Origin: Haladaptatus sp. R4
Lineage (GTDB): Archaea > Halobacteriota > Halobacteria > Halobacteriales > Haladaptataceae
Length of the DNA: 64,000 bases
Assembly (NCBI RefSeq): GCF_001625445.1
Contig: NZ_LWHG01000004.1
Coordinates: forward strand, 35,816-99,815
Direction of reading: 5' to 3'
The position numbers and the translations under genes are program-made. Positions 26,275-36,809 of this stretch are shown piece by piece (within the stretch, counting starts at the first letter, position 1; each line of letters opens with the position of its first letter). The notes beneath the pieces are model-generated. The model was not told where the DNA came from. It ran no database searches and saw only the letters and a program-made list of their open reading frames with translations.

Positions 26275-27240
26275 TCAGACCGTTTCCAGCCCGTTCTCCT
26301 CGCGGAGGACGTTGATGTACGACCGGAAGCCGCTTTCCAGGTCGTAGCGCGGTTCGTAGCCCATATCCTCCTGAATCGCGGTCATGTCGAGCATTTGGGT
26401 CCACGGGAGTTCGCCCTCGTCGGAAACGTCGAGGTCGGCGTCGGGCATGATTTCCTCGACCGTCTCGGCGGCTTCCCGAATCGTCGCCACGGTGCCGCGG
26501 ACGTTGTAGACGCGCTGGCTCAGGTCCTCGTCGGGCGTGAACGCCGCGCGGCGGAACGCCTGCGCGATGTCCTCGACGTGCTGCCAGTCGATGACTTGGT
26601 CGCCGTACTCCACCGCGAACGGTTCGCCGAGCGCGGGTTTTTCGATGATGTTCGCGAGGAACGCGGAGCCACCGGTTTCGCGGTACGGGCCGTACGCCAC
26701 GGTCGGGCGGAGCGCGACGTGCGAGACGTCGTGGTCCTCGAAATAGACTTTCGCTTGGTGTTCGTTGAACTCCTTGGCCGCGCCGTACAGCGTGTCGGGG
26801 TAGACGAGGTCGTCCTCGGTCACCCACTCGGTGTCGTAGTTCGTCGGCGGCGCGAACACCGCCGCCGAGGACGCCCACGCCACGCGCTCGACCTGGTCGG
26901 AGAGCGTTCGAGCGGCCTCCATGACGTTGTTCGTCCCCAGCACGTTCACTTCGATTCCGGCCCGCGGGTTCTCGCGGGCCGTCGTCGTCAGCAGTCCCGC
27001 GAGGTGGACGATGCGGGTCGCACCCGACTCCTTCACCGCGCGAATCACGTCCGTCGAGTCGGTGATGTCGCCGCGTCGGATATCCACGTCGTCGGCGATG
27101 CCGAGTTTCTCCAGAATGCGCGGGTCGGTCGAAAGGTCGTAGGCGACCACGTCGTGCCCCTGTTCGAGGAGTTCTTTCGCGGTGTACGACCCGATGAAAC
27201 CTGTTCCGCCAGTGACGAGCACCGTCTCGCTTTGCGCCAT
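26275..27240 (-). CDS. NAD-dependent epimerase/dehydratase
   Basis: This intact 321-residue extended short-chain dehydrogenase has the nucleotide-binding GGTGFIGSYTAKELL near residues 11-25, catalytic Ser in WASSAAVF and the Tyr-x-x-x-Lys pair in YGAAKEFNEH. It resembles UDP-sugar 4-epimerases and related sugar-nucleotide enzymes; the exact sugar cannot be named. The gene lies 73 bases downstream of a ThDP enzyme on the same strand and may be transcribed with it. Confidence 0.87.
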   Translation of the reverse strand: MAQSETVLVTGGTGFIGSYTAKELLEQGHDVVAYDLSTDPRILEKLGIADDVDIRRGDITDSTDVIRAVKESGATRIVHLAGLLTTTARENPRAGIEVNVLGTNNVMEAARTLSDQVERVAWASSAAVFAPPTNYDTEWVTEDDLVYPDTLYGAAKEFNEHQAKVYFEDHDVSHVALRPTVAYGPYRETGGSAFLANIIEKPALGEPFAVEYGDQVIDWQHVEDIAQAFRRAAFTPDEDLSQRVYNVRGTVATIREAAETVEEIMPDADLDVSDEGELPWTQMLDMTAIQEDMGYEPRYDLESGFRSYINVLREENGLETV

Positions 27241-27313
27241 GTTTTTTTACTCGCTGGATGGCAGGAAAAGGTTTCCTTCCTGTTTTTTCGTGATGTGTTC
27301 GACTCGGTTGTTG

Positions 27314-29033
27314 TCACTCGTGCAGTCCGCCGGTTTCGGCGTAGAACGACGACGCCAACTGGTCGGCCATGTCCTCCTCGCGGTCGATTCGCGCGTCGAT
27401 GACGAACGGCAGGTCGCTCTCCTTTCCTTCCCGAAGTGCGTCGGCCAGTTCGTCCGGCGTCGTGACTCGCGTTCCCGCGGCACCGAAGCCTTCGGCCACT
27501 TTCACGAAGTCGGTGTCGTGGAACTCGACGCCCGCGATGTCGCCGTCTTCTTTCTGCATCTGGCGAACCATGCCGAGGCTGGTGTCGTTCAGCACGACGA
27601 ACGTCGGGGCGACGCCGTTCTCGACGGCGATTTCGACGCTGGTCATCGTCATCGTAAAGCCGCCGTCGCCCGCGACGCCGATGACGTCCTTGTCCGTGGT
27701 GATGGCGGCGCTGACGGCGGCCGGGGCGGACCACCCCATCCCGCCGACGCCGCCCGACCCGAAGTACGTCCGGACGGCGGGCGTCTGGAGGTAGTTCAAC
27801 AGCCAGAATCGGTTGTTGCCCGAGTCGGCCGTCACGATGGTGTCCTCGTCCACCATCGCCTCTATCTCCTTCACGGCGCGCTGGGGTTTGATGGGCGCGG
27901 TGTCGCTCTCGCACTTCTCGGTGAAAAACGACTCCCGAGCCGTTTCTGCCCGTCCGCGTGCCCAGTCGTTTTCGGCGCTCCCGGCATCGAAAAGCGCCCG
28001 GAGGCTCTCCTTCGCGTCGCCGATGAGGCCCACGTCGGCGGGGTACACCCACCCGGCGTTTCGCGTGTCGATGTCGGCGTGGATGATGGTCTGTTCGTCG
28101 GCCGGATGAACGACGGTGCCTGCCAGTTCGTGTCCATCGGGTTCATTCGACACCCGACGACGAGCAGGGTATCGGCCTCGCTGACGACCTGATTCGCGCC
28201 TTCGTGGCCGAACGACCCGATGACGCCCGCCGCGAGGTCGTGGGTCTCCGGAATCACCGACTTGCCCAGATACGAGGTCGTTACGACCGCGTCGTACGCT
28301 TCCGCGACGTCCCGGAGTTCGTCGTAGGCCCCCGCGGAGTGAACGCCGTTCCCGGCGACGATGACCGGTCGTTCCGCCGATTCGAGCGCCTCGACCGCCG
28401 CGGACACGTCTTCGTCCGTCGGCTTCGACTCCCAGTTTCGAACCTGTTCGTCGCTGTCCCAGACGGGAGGAACGGGGTTCTCCGGAACGTCCTCCGTGAT
28501 CGCGTTTCCGTCGAGGATGACGGCGGTCGGTCCCGACCGCCCCGCCGTCGCGTGTTTGAACGCCAGTTGGACGCTTCGCAGGGTTTCGGTCGCGTGCGCG
28601 GGAACCAGTGTTCCTTCGTCACGCCGTCCAGAATCTTCGGCAGCGAGAGGCCACCGTAGTCGCCGCGGGACTGCTGATACGGGGCGAGCGTCGAGTAATC
28701 GCCGCGCTCGCTCGCCTCCGTCAGGACGACCATCGGCGAGGACGCGAGGCGCGCCTCCATCTGCCCGATGACGCCGAGGCTGCCGATCCACGGCCCTTGC
28801 CCGGCCAGCACCGCGGGCTTCCCGTGAATCCTGCCGTACATCTCGGCCATCACGCTCCCCTCGCGTTCGTCGCGCGGCCGAACCACGTCCACGCTCGATT
28901 CCGGGAGGTCGTCGAGCAGTTCGATGACGCGCCCGCCCGGATAGCCGAACACGTACTCCACGCCCAGCGATTCGAGGACGGAAACCAACGCCTCGCTCGT
29001 CGTCTCTCCCCCGCTGTCGTCAGCGCCTGTCAT
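27314..29033 (-). pseudogene. Thiamine-diphosphate enzyme, acetolactate-synthase-like, two probable frameshifts
   Basis: The gene encodes the three-domain ThDP-dependent decarboxylase/synthase fold. The N-terminal domain has VEYVFGYPGGRVIELLD and the catalytic-type Glu in RDEREGSVMAEMYGR. The middle domain is VIVAGNGVHSAGAYDEL. The C-terminal ThDP-binding motif starts GDGGFTMT and ends in the Asn of LNDTSLGMV. Losses near 28600 (TGGTTCCC for TGGGTTCCC) and 28110 split it; restored length is about 573 residues. The reaction may be acetolactate formation or a related 2-keto-acid decarboxylation. No small regulatory subunit is nearby, which argues against a housekeeping acetolactate synthase. 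Confidence 0.8.
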
Positions 29034-29186
29034 GGTAGTCGAAGCAACCCGCTCCCGTCCCTTCGTTCTGTCGATTATCACGGTCGTTCCTTTACGTTCC
29101 GCATCGGTGGACGGCGGTATGGCTACGGTTCGGTGCGCCGAGTTATCCCGGAAAATAGGCCGAGTCGGATGGGAGAGCTATCCGTT

Positions 29187-29726
29187 TCACTCCGTGAAAT
29201 CCTCGTACGAAACCGCGCCGCTATTCACGATTCGCTGACTCGTTGGCACCTTCCCGTCGGGCGGCATACTTCCCTCGGCCGGTCCTCCCGGGTTCCCGAC
29301 GACGATGCGTCCGACCATTCCGAGGCTCTTGTGTGGGATACAGAAGTAGTCGTACGTTCCCGGAACGTCGAACGTGTGCTCGAACTGCTGCCCTCCCCCG
29401 GAGATCATGCCGCTGTTCCATCCGCTCGCGTCGTTCGGAATGCGGGTCACCGTCGCGGGACCGGTCCCGTCGACGTAGGCGGTCGAAGTGTGGGCACCGA
29501 TTTTGCTCTTCCACGTGACTGTCTCCCCCTTCTCGACGAACAACCCGACGGGGTCGAAGTAGTAGCTCGTGCTCCCGCTGACCATCTGCACGGTGTTGGT
29601 CTCGGTCGGAGACTTCGTCTTCGTCGAATCCGCTCCTCCGCCCGTGTCGTTGGCACAACCGGCGAGGATGGCGACGCTTCCCGTCGCGATTGCCGCCGTC
29701 GCTTTAAGAAATCTGCGCCGATTCAT
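29187..29726 (-). CDS. Halocyanin-like blue copper lipoprotein
   Basis: The 179-residue protein begins with a twin-arginine signal (MNRRRFLKATAA) and a lipobox ILAGC, so it should be exported by Tat and lipid-anchored. The mature part is a cupredoxin with the copper ligands His in KIGAHTSTAY, then Cys and His in YFCIPHKSLGM and the axial Met of that segment. It is an electron carrier of the halocyanin/plastocyanin type at the outer face of the membrane. The nearest gene on the other side is a large membrane protein. Confidence 0.9.
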   Translation of the reverse strand: MNRRRFLKATAAIATGSVAILAGCANDTGGGADSTKTKSPTETNTVQMVSGSTSYYFDPVGLFVEKGETVTWKSKIGAHTSTAYVDGTGPATVTRIPNDASGWNSGMISGGGQQFEHTFDVPGTYDYFCIPHKSLGMVGRIVVGNPGGPAEGSMPPDGKVPTSQRIVNSGAVSYEDFTE

Positions 29727-29844
29727 TTGTCGGGAGTACCGAGTCCCATCGCAAGGCGGTTCTGGTACGCGTGTCGAATCGGTACCCCGAGGGAGCGAAC
29801 GAGAACCGGTGTTGTTTTTCTCGTCCGAACACGAGCGATACACG

Positions 29845-31332
29845 ATGAATCGTCGTCGGATCGGAAGCGGGATTTCACTGGTGGTGATCGGCGTGTTCGC
29901 GCTCCGATTCTGCCTCGGACTCGCGAGCGCCCACTCGATTCCCTCCAGTAAATTCGCCTCCCCGCTTCCACTCCCGCTGCTGTTTCTCGGTGCCGGTGCG
30001 ATGGTCGCGCTGACGGCCGGATGGCTCGCGGTCACCGAGCGAACCCCTTCGGCGGCGACCCGACGAATGTGCGTTCTTCTCCTTCCGTCCTCGATTTCGA
30101 TGCCGCTTCGACTGGGCGCTCGACTCGTCTTCTTCGCCGGATTCGTGGCCGCACTCTCGATCGGAATCGTCGGCCGACAAAACCAGTACCAGAATTTCGC
30201 GACCGTCTTCACGTGGCCGGTTTGGTTCCACGGTGTCGCCCTTCTCTCCATCCTCGTCGGCACGCTGTGGCCCGTCCTGTCCCCGTGGCGAGCGCTGTAC
30301 CGTGTGTTCGTGTGGCTCGAAGGGGAGGAGCTAGCCGTCCTCGGGTCGTACCCCGAGCGACTCGGCAGTTGGCCAGCGCTGGCGAGCTTCATCGTCGTGA
30401 TCGGAATTCTGGAGAACCTCACGTATATCCCGAAGAAGGGCCCGCTGTTGACGACGGCCGTCCTCGGGGTGTACACGCTCGTCATGGTGGCCGGGAGCCT
30501 TCTCTACGGGACGGAGTGGTTCCGACGTGCTGACCCCCTCGGCGTTCTCTATCGACTGTTCGGCCGGGTGGCGTCCATAACCATCACTCGGCGCGACGAC
30601 GGCGGTACCGATGTCGCCCTCCGACCGCCGTGGCAGGGAACTCTCACCCCTGTTCGGAATACGTCCCTCGTTCTGTTCGCCATCGCCGCGGTGTACACCG
30701 TGAGTTTCGACGGGTTCACCAACACCCGGACGTACCAAGACCTCCTCGTCGGCGTGCAGAACTCCTTGGGGACCGGACCGGCGATCAGCATTCTGCTGTA
30801 CGCGATTGGCCTCTCGGTCTTCGTCGTCTCGTTCGGCCTCTGCAGTCACCTCGTCGAACGTCTCGGTGGTGGCGGTACCGACCAGCGACCATCGGAGGGT
30901 TCCGAGGCGAACACCGACGGCGGCTACGTTGTCGGTTCCGACGAACGGACGCGCGAACCCGATTGGCTCGGTTCGGCGCGGCACTTCGCACCGACGGTCC
31001 TCCCCATCGCGGCGGCGTACGAAGTCGCCCACAACTACCCCTACGTGTTTCGAAACCTCGCCCAACTCGCCACCGTCGCCGTTCATCCCCTCTCTCCGAG
31101 CGCACAGACCGCGAACCCCCTCGCTTGGCTCCCGCTTCCGGTGTTCTGGGGTTCGCAGGTCGTCCTCATCGTCCTCGGCCACGTCATCGCCGTCGTCGCC
31201 GCCCATTACGTCGCGGTCGAGCGGTTCGAAACCACCGCGGCGGCGCGACGCGGTCACCTCCCGCTGGTCGCGCTGATGGTCGGCTATACGGTGCTCTCGC
31301 TCTGGATAATCTCTCAGCCGGTCGTCTCGTGA
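29845..31332 (+). CDS. Polytopic membrane protein, function unknown
   Basis: The 495-residue protein has about 12 hydrophobic helices spread over its length, with loop segments such as WPVWFHGVALLSILVGTLWP and PLGVLYRLFGRVASITI. It resembles large uncharacterised haloarchaeal membrane proteins without a transporter signature that I can name. The ATG at 29845 begins MNRRRIGSGISLVVIG; longer in-frame starts would read into the halocyanin gene's upstream region. It is divergent from halocyanin. Confidence 0.7.
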   Translation: MNRRRIGSGISLVVIGVFALRFCLGLASAHSIPSSKFASPLPLPLLFLGAGAMVALTAGWLAVTERTPSAATRRMCVLLLPSSISMPLRLGARLVFFAGFVAALSIGIVGRQNQYQNFATVFTWPVWFHGVALLSILVGTLWPVLSPWRALYRVFVWLEGEELAVLGSYPERLGSWPALASFIVVIGILENLTYIPKKGPLLTTAVLGVYTLVMVAGSLLYGTEWFRRADPLGVLYRLFGRVASITITRRDDGGTDVALRPPWQGTLTPVRNTSLVLFAIAAVYTVSFDGFTNTRTYQDLLVGVQNSLGTGPAISILLYAIGLSVFVVSFGLCSHLVERLGGGGTDQRPSEGSEANTDGGYVVGSDERTREPDWLGSARHFAPTVLPIAAAYEVAHNYPYVFRNLAQLATVAVHPLSPSAQTANPLAWLPLPVFWGSQVVLIVLGHVIAVVAAHYVAVERFETTAAARRGHLPLVALMVGYTVLSLWIISQPVVS

Positions 31333-31359
31333 TCCCGTCTTTTGAATCGTGAAAACGGT

Positions 31360-32559
31360 TCAGTCGTGATACGAGAGTTCGACGACTCGACCGTCGCCGT
31401 ACATCACGAGGATTTCGTCCGCGCCGTCCCCATCGATATCGCACACCGTCGGGTGCACCCAGACCTTCACCTTCCGCTCGTGGGAGGCGAGCACCTCCCC
31501 GGAACTCGCATCGAGGACTTGCACCGTACCGTGGTTCGTCACCGCGACGACCTCGGAGTCGCCGTCGCCGTTAACGTCCCCCGTAACCGGGGCGGGGAGC
31601 AACTTCGCGTCGGTCGAAAGCGTCGTCTTCCACTCGGTTTTGCCGGTTCGAGCGTTCAACGCGGCGACCGTGTCCCCGCCGCTTCCGACGTAGACCTCCG
31701 GCGTTCCGTCGCCGTCCCCGTCGGTGACCTGATCGATCGCTGGACGGTCGATTCCCGTGCGTTGCCAGAGCTTCGTTCCGTTCGCGGTGAAGGCGGTCAC
31801 TTCCTTCCCTCCGGACGCGACGAGTATGTCCCGCTGGTCGAGGCGACCCTTCGCGAGCCACGTCGCCAGTGCGGAACGCTGCCATTCGAGCGTCCCGTTC
31901 GGTCGCAGGACGCTGACCTTCGCGGTAGAGCCGACGGCGACGTCCGGATTCGGCGAACCGGGGACGTGAACGACGTGCGTTTCCGCGTAGACGGTGTCGT
32001 TCAAGTCGTACTTCCACTGGAGCGTCCCGTCCGCGGAATCGGCGAAGACGACGCCATCGAACGCGGGTTGAACGACGAGGCGGCGTGGCGCAGTGAGCAC
32101 GACGGGACCGGCGTAGCCGAACGACGTGAGGTTCTGTGTCCATTCGACGCTCCCGTTTTCGGCGTCGAAGACGTACAGACGCTTTTCGGTCGTCGGGGCG
32201 ACGGCGTTCGGACGGTGGTCGCCGGTCGCATCCGCGATGAGCGAATCGCCGATGCCGTGGACCGCACATGCCGATTCGTTGATCTCGTACTGCCACCGCG
32301 TGGTGCCGTTCGAATCCAACATCGTCACCTTACACCGCGCGTTCTCCCCCGCGACTGCGCTCACCGGTGCGAGGATATACGATTCACCGTCGATCCGATC
32401 CGCGACGATCGGGTGATGGTTCAACTGGTTCGGTCGCGGCGTGTCCGAAGTCCAATCCACCGAGAGGGACCCGGACGGTTTGTTCGTTAAACTATAGAAA
32501 GAGGCACTAGCAAGCGCACAAAACACCAGGACGACGACGATTGCGGTCCGCGCTCGCAT
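31360..32559 (-). CDS. Exported beta-propeller protein (PQQ/FG-GAP-like repeats)
   Basis: The 399-residue protein has one N-terminal hydrophobic helix (residues about 5-25), acting as signal or anchor, then repeated blades. They show W-x-Y/W-x-x-x-L motifs typical of PQQ-like propellers (TRWQYEINES, LQWKYDLNDT) and calcium-type D-x-D-G-D-G loops (TDGDGDGTPEVYV, GDVNGDGDSEVV, CDIDGDGADEILV). It is a predicted extracellular or membrane-anchored propeller. Ligand and role are unknown. It is convergent with the upstream membrane protein gene, with a 27-base gap. Confidence 0.82.
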   Translation of the reverse strand: MRARTAIVVVLVFCALASASFYSLTNKPSGSLSVDWTSDTPRPNQLNHHPIVADRIDGESYILAPVSAVAGENARCKVTMLDSNGTTRWQYEINESACAVHGIGDSLIADATGDHRPNAVAPTTEKRLYVFDAENGSVEWTQNLTSFGYAGPVVLTAPRRLVVQPAFDGVVFADSADGTLQWKYDLNDTVYAETHVVHVPGSPNPDVAVGSTAKVSVLRPNGTLEWQRSALATWLAKGRLDQRDILVASGGKEVTAFTANGTKLWQRTGIDRPAIDQVTDGDGDGTPEVYVGSGGDTVAALNARTGKTEWKTTLSTDAKLLPAPVTGDVNGDGDSEVVAVTNHGTVQVLDASSGEVLASHERKVKVWVHPTVCDIDGDGADEILVMYGDGRVVELSYHD

Positions 32560-32625
32560 TCGACCTCATCTCGGGTAATGGGGAACTAAACGCTGCCGGT
32601 ATCGCCGACACATTCGACTCGCATA

Positions 32626-33376
32626 CTAGAACGCGAAGGAACAGATTCTCGGTCTCACCGGTCGCGTCGTTCGAATCGTTGGCGTCAACGCGTTCGAATT
32701 GACGTGCTTTCCGACCTCCTCCATCACTTTCGTCTCCGCGCGGGCGAGGTGTTCCCACGCCGTCGTGGAGGCGATACCACGGCATCGGCGATGTCCTCGA
32801 TGCTGGTCTCCTTTTTCGGCCGGTAGTAACCGAGTTCGATGGCGGTCCCCAACACCTCGCGCTGTCGCTGGTGAGTTCGTTGATAACGCGCGAAAACTCC
32901 AACTGTTCCTGTTCGGCGACCACTCCGAGTTCGACGTTCCGGACGAGGTCGGTTTCGTTTCCGGGACGTTCGATGGATTCGACGATCTCGTTTAGGTCGT
33001 CGTCCTCCGCCAGATACAGCGTCCAGCGTTCCCAACCGGCCGATATGACCGCTCCGGTTCGATAGTGAACGCCCAGGTCGGTCAACCGCTGTGCGATGCT
33101 GTCCCACTGGTAACTGTCGATGGTGACTGCGACGAGAACTCGTGGGACGTCCAGCGGCGTCAACGTATCCACATCGATCACGGGGTCGGCGGCCTCGAAT
33201 TCCTCCAGAAATCCCGCTATCGAGGCTTCCGGTCCGGTTATCTCGATGATCCGCTTTCGCTCGGCGGCACTTCCCGTCATCGACGAGACGGAGCGGATCG
33301 TTATCGCCGGGTAGTCGGCACTGATGTCGCTCTCAGGTTCGCCGTGGTGACGTATCTGGAGCGTCACTTCTCGCAT
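32626..33376 (-). pseudogene. HTH-10 (bacterio-opsin activator type) regulator, two probable frameshifts
   Basis: The N-terminal 150 residues form a haloarchaeal sensory region. The C-terminus is the HTH-10 domain, readable after repair of losses near 32867 and 32770: QREVLGTAIELGYYRPKKE, then SIEDIADAVV and TTAWEHLARAETKVMEE. At the second site the missing base is again one of GG in TCGGCC. The product is about 250 residues and ends at a TAG at 32626-32628. Such proteins activate genes in response to unknown signals; a second member lies at 47076. Confidence 0.82.
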
Positions 33377-33538
33377 ATTTAAATCGAGGAAACCAACCGA
33401 GTTGAAACTTTGTATCCGATTCTGTCAGTCTTCCAAATCAAATTTCGATGGTTCTAACGTTTTCGTCCCTGTTTTCGTCCGATCGAATCCGTCCGTCGAT
33501 CACGAAATACCGGGTACCACCAGCGAGAAGTCGCGTCG

Positions 33539-33802
33539 TTATTCCTCGGTCGTGTCCGCCGAGTCGGTTTCCGTACCTGCTGCATCCACGTCGTCCGCCG
33601 ACCTCGCTTCCTCTTCGGCGGTGGCGGCCGCTTTTTCCTCCCGCACTCCCACGGTTCCGCCGCATTCCGGGCACTCGTCGTGATTCGTGTAGAGGAGTTT
33701 CCCGCAATCGGAGCACTCGTACTCCGCTCCCTCGGACGCAACCTCCTCGGAGGTCTTTTTGAACTCCTCGAACTTTCGGCCCATGTTCTTGAACAATCCC
33801 AT
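33539..33802 (-). CDS. Small zinc-ribbon protein with acidic tail
   Basis: The 87-residue protein has an N-terminal basic helix (MGLFKNMGRKFEEFKKTSEE), a four-cysteine ribbon (YECSDCGKLLY and ECPECGGTVG) and a Glu/Ala/Asp-rich C-terminal tail. Similar proteins occur widely in haloarchaea with no known function. It lies alone between the HTH-10 regulator and gamma-glutamyltransferase. Confidence 0.75.
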   Translation of the reverse strand: MGLFKNMGRKFEEFKKTSEEVASEGAEYECSDCGKLLYTNHDECPECGGTVGVREEKAAATAEEEARSADDVDAAGTETDSADTTEE

Positions 33803-34000
33803 CGTCTTTTACTGAGGCGTATCGGAAGGATAAGTCTTGGTGAGGCGAGAGCTCCTGTCGTAAGTGTCGGATCGATTTCGAATATCGTCGCTTCGACTGC
33901 GAACGGAACACGGACTTGTGGTATATTCTCATACTTGGATGTGCCTCACACCGGACCTATTTGGCGTGTACTTTAGGACCACTTCTGAGTATGGCATGGT

Positions 34001-35670
34001 ATGACGAAACCCGATCTGGACCGGTTTACTTCGCGACGTTCGACCGTTTATGCACCGAACGGCGTCGTCGCTACCAGCCAACCGCTCGCCTCGCAGGCGG
34101 GCGTCTCGATTCTACAGCAGGGGGGGAACGCGTTCGACGCTGCCGTCGCAACCGCCGCCGCGCTCAACGTGGTCGAGCCGACGAGCACCGGCCTCGGTGG
34201 GGACGTGTTCGCGCTCTATCGCACCGCCGACGGGGACGTCGGCGCGATGCGGAGTTGCGGCGGCGCGCCCGCCGAGGCGACCATCGAGAACGTCCGCTCG
34301 TCACTGCGGAACCACGACGACCCTTCGGACTGGTATCCCGAAAACCGCGGCTACGCCGTCGATGGCTCGGAAGACACGGACGACCTCGAAATGCCGTTTC
34401 TCGGACCGCACGCCGTCACCGTCCCCGGAACCGCCCGCGGGTGGGAAGCGACGGTAGAACGGTTCGGCAACCTGTCGCTCGGCGACACGCTCCAACCCGC
34501 CATCGACTACGCTATCGGCGGCTATCCCGTCTCGGAAGTCATCGCCTCGCACTGGGTGGGCGCAGAAACCCTCTTCAAAACTGATCACGCGCGAGAGGCG
34601 TATCTGAACGACGGGACGGCACCGAAAGCGGGCGAGACGATGGCGCTCCCGCGTCTCGGCGAAAGCCTCCGCCGAATCGCCGAGGAAGGTGCGGACGTGC
34701 TGTACGATGGGCGAAATCGGCGAGAAAATCGTCGAAGAGGTCCAGTCACAGGGCGGGTTCCTCACCGTCGAGGACCTCGCCGACTTCGAACCCGAGTTCC
34801 CGGACCCCGTCTCGACGACCTACAACGGAACGGAAATTTACGAACTGCCGCCGAACAATCAGGGTCTCATCGCGCTCGAAGCGCTCAACATCGCCGAACA
34901 GGTCGGGGCGGGCGAGCACCCCATCGATTCCCCCGAGCGAGTTCACTACTTCGCGGAGGCGATGAAACTCGCGTTCCACGACGGCCACCGCTACATCACC
35001 GACCCCGAATACGAGGAAATCCCACCCCTCGAATCCGATTCGTGGGCGAAAAAGCGCGCGAACCACGTCGGGGAGACGGCGAACCACGACGTCTCCTTCG
35101 GCGTCCCCGACGCGAACGCCGAGGACGCGGATACCGTCCTGCTCTGTGTCGCGGACGGCGAGGGGAACGTCGTTTCGTTCATCAACTCCCGCTTTGCCGG
35201 GTTCGGGTCCGGACTGGTCGCCGGGGATACGGGTATCGCGCTCCAGAACCGCGGCGCGTCGTTCTCTCAACCCGGATCACCCGAACAGCCTCGAACCGGG
35301 GAAACGCCCGTTCCACACCCTGATTCCCGCGCTGGCGAAGTTCGGGGAGGACGACTGGGCCGCCTTCGGCGTGATGGGCGGCTACATGCAACCCCAAGGT
35401 CACGTCCAAGTCATCTCGAACATCGTGGATCACGGCTTGCCCCTTCAGGCCGCGCTCGACCTTCCACGCTGGCGGTATCGTGAGGACGGAACGCTCGCCG
35501 TCGAGGGTCGGATGGACGGCAACCTCAGCACGAAACTCACCCGAAAAGGCCACGATGTGCGCGTCCTCGCACCGGTGCTCTTCGGCGGCGCACAGATCGT
35601 GAGAAACGAAAACGGCGTCCTCTCCGGCGCGACCGAACCGCGGAAGGACGGCAACGCCGCCGGATACTGA
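34001..35670 (+). pseudogene. ggt: Gamma-glutamyltransferase-family protein, two probable frameshifts
   Basis: The Ntn-hydrolase fold begins with PNGVVATSQPLASQAGVSIL and GGNAFDAAVATAAALNVVEP, a hallmark of the family. The expected autoprocessing threonine is in EDADTVLLCVADGEGN, at the start of the small subunit, followed by FINSRFAGFGSG. An extra G in the run at 34709-34711 and loss of a two-base TC unit near 35266 break the frame. Restored length is about 556 residues, normal. There is no obvious signal peptide, so a cytosolic enzyme or acylase-type relative is possible. The substrate (gamma-glutamyl compounds or another amide) is not decided. Confidence 0.85.
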
Positions 35671-35671
35671 G

Positions 35672-36097
35672 TTACTCTTCCTCTTCCTCTTCTTCGTCCC
35701 CACCCTCGTTTTCGTCTCCTTCCGCTTCGTCCGCGGATTCATCGCGTTCCGTTTCGTCAGTTTCCGCGGCTTCGTCGGCGTCTTCCGCTTCGTCGTCCTC
35801 GTCCGATTTCGTCGCGCTCTCCGTGTCGTGAATCTCGATTTCCATCGGCCCCCCTTCGGCCCCGCTGAACTCCCCCAGCTCCTCGAAATCCGATTCGCTC
35901 CGACTCTTTCCGACGAGATAGCCAGCGATGAACGCGAATCCGAGGAACAACAGCGTTCGGAGTTTCGACCCCGACCCTTCCGACCCCTCGCTTTCCTCCT
36001 CGTCGTCCGCTTGGCGGTGACGAATCTCGTCGATGACGGAACGCTCCTGATTCGCGTTCTCGTCCGTTGGCTCATCGTCCGTCGTATTCTCGGGCAT
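35672..36097 (-). CDS. Acidic single-pass membrane protein
   Basis: The 141-residue protein has an acidic N-terminus, one membrane helix (TLLFLGFAFIAGYLVGKSRS, about residues 48-66) and a C-terminal half that is almost entirely Glu/Asp/Ala, ending in seven glutamates. It stops two bases from the convergent gamma-glutamyltransferase. No function is known; compositionally similar proteins occur in many haloarchaea. Confidence 0.65.
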   Translation of the reverse strand: MPENTTDDEPTDENANQERSVIDEIRHRQADDEEESEGSEGSGSKLRTLLFLGFAFIAGYLVGKSRSESDFEELGEFSGAEGGPMEIEIHDTESATKSDEDDEAEDADEAAETDETERDESADEAEGDENEGGDEEEEEEE

Positions 36098-36299
36098 ACC
36101 GTTCGGTTTGCGGGTGAGTGACTTTTCCGTTGTGGTCGGCGAACGAAACGGGCCACTGTTCGGAGTCGGTTATTTCCGGTCGCCCCAACTCGTCGTGGTT
36201 ACCACCGCGATTCGATGGACCGCGGCTTCGCTATCGATCCGTTCTGAAAAGTGAAAATCCGTGTTGGGCCGGGTTTTCCCCCTGCCCCCCACAATCCGT

Positions 36300-36560
36300 T
36301 TATTGTGCTTCCGCTTCGGTTTCGACCGTCGGGTTCGTCTCGGTTTCAGTCTGGGTCTGGGTTCCGGAGTCCTGCATCTCACGGAGTTCGGTCTCGACTT
36401 CTTCGCGACCTTTCTTGAACTCACCCATCGCCTCACCCGTGGAACGTGCGAGTTCCGGAATCTTGTTTGCACCGAACAGGAGAACTGCGATGAGCAGAAT
36501 TACGACGAGTTCTGCTCCACCTGGAATCGGCCCGAACAGCGGAATCATTTCAACTACCAT
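36300..36560 (-). CDS. tatA: Twin-arginine translocase subunit TatA
   Basis: The 86-residue protein has one N-terminal membrane helix (AELVVILLIAVLLFGANKIP), then an amphipathic helix starting ELARSTGEAMGEFKKGREE and a Thr/Glu-rich disordered tail, as in TatA/TatE. TatA forms the pore-like element that lets folded, RR-signal proteins across the membrane. Haloarchaea export most secreted proteins this way; the GH31 enzyme at 57.5 kb and the halocyanin at 29.2 kb have matching signals. No tatC is nearby. Confidence 0.9.
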   Translation of the reverse strand: MVVEMIPLFGPIPGGAELVVILLIAVLLFGANKIPELARSTGEAMGEFKKGREEVETELREMQDSGTQTQTETETNPTVETEAEAQ

Positions 36561-36774
36561 CTGTGTTAAACGATACCGTTCCGTTATTTATAGGCTTTTT
36601 GCCTCGTGTCAATTGTTACCATTGCGGGTGCTCGATCAGTAGCGTTACGCAGTTTCGGACTTTCGGACACGAATGACAGATATCAGCCAACTCCTCCCGA
36701 ATTCATTCACAGAACCGACGGGCTACGTCCCGTAAATCGTGGAGACTCGCCAAATAGAAGAATAAACACATCGA

Positions 36775-36790
36775 AATATTTATATAATTT
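36775..36790 (+). promoter_or_regulatory. TATA region for the membrane-protein gene at 36810
   Basis: AATATTTATATAATTT is centred about 27 bases before the ATG at 36810 and is a strong archaeal TATA box for a leaderless transcript. Confidence 0.55.
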
Positions 36791-36809
36791 CCATCATGGG
36801 AAACAGAAC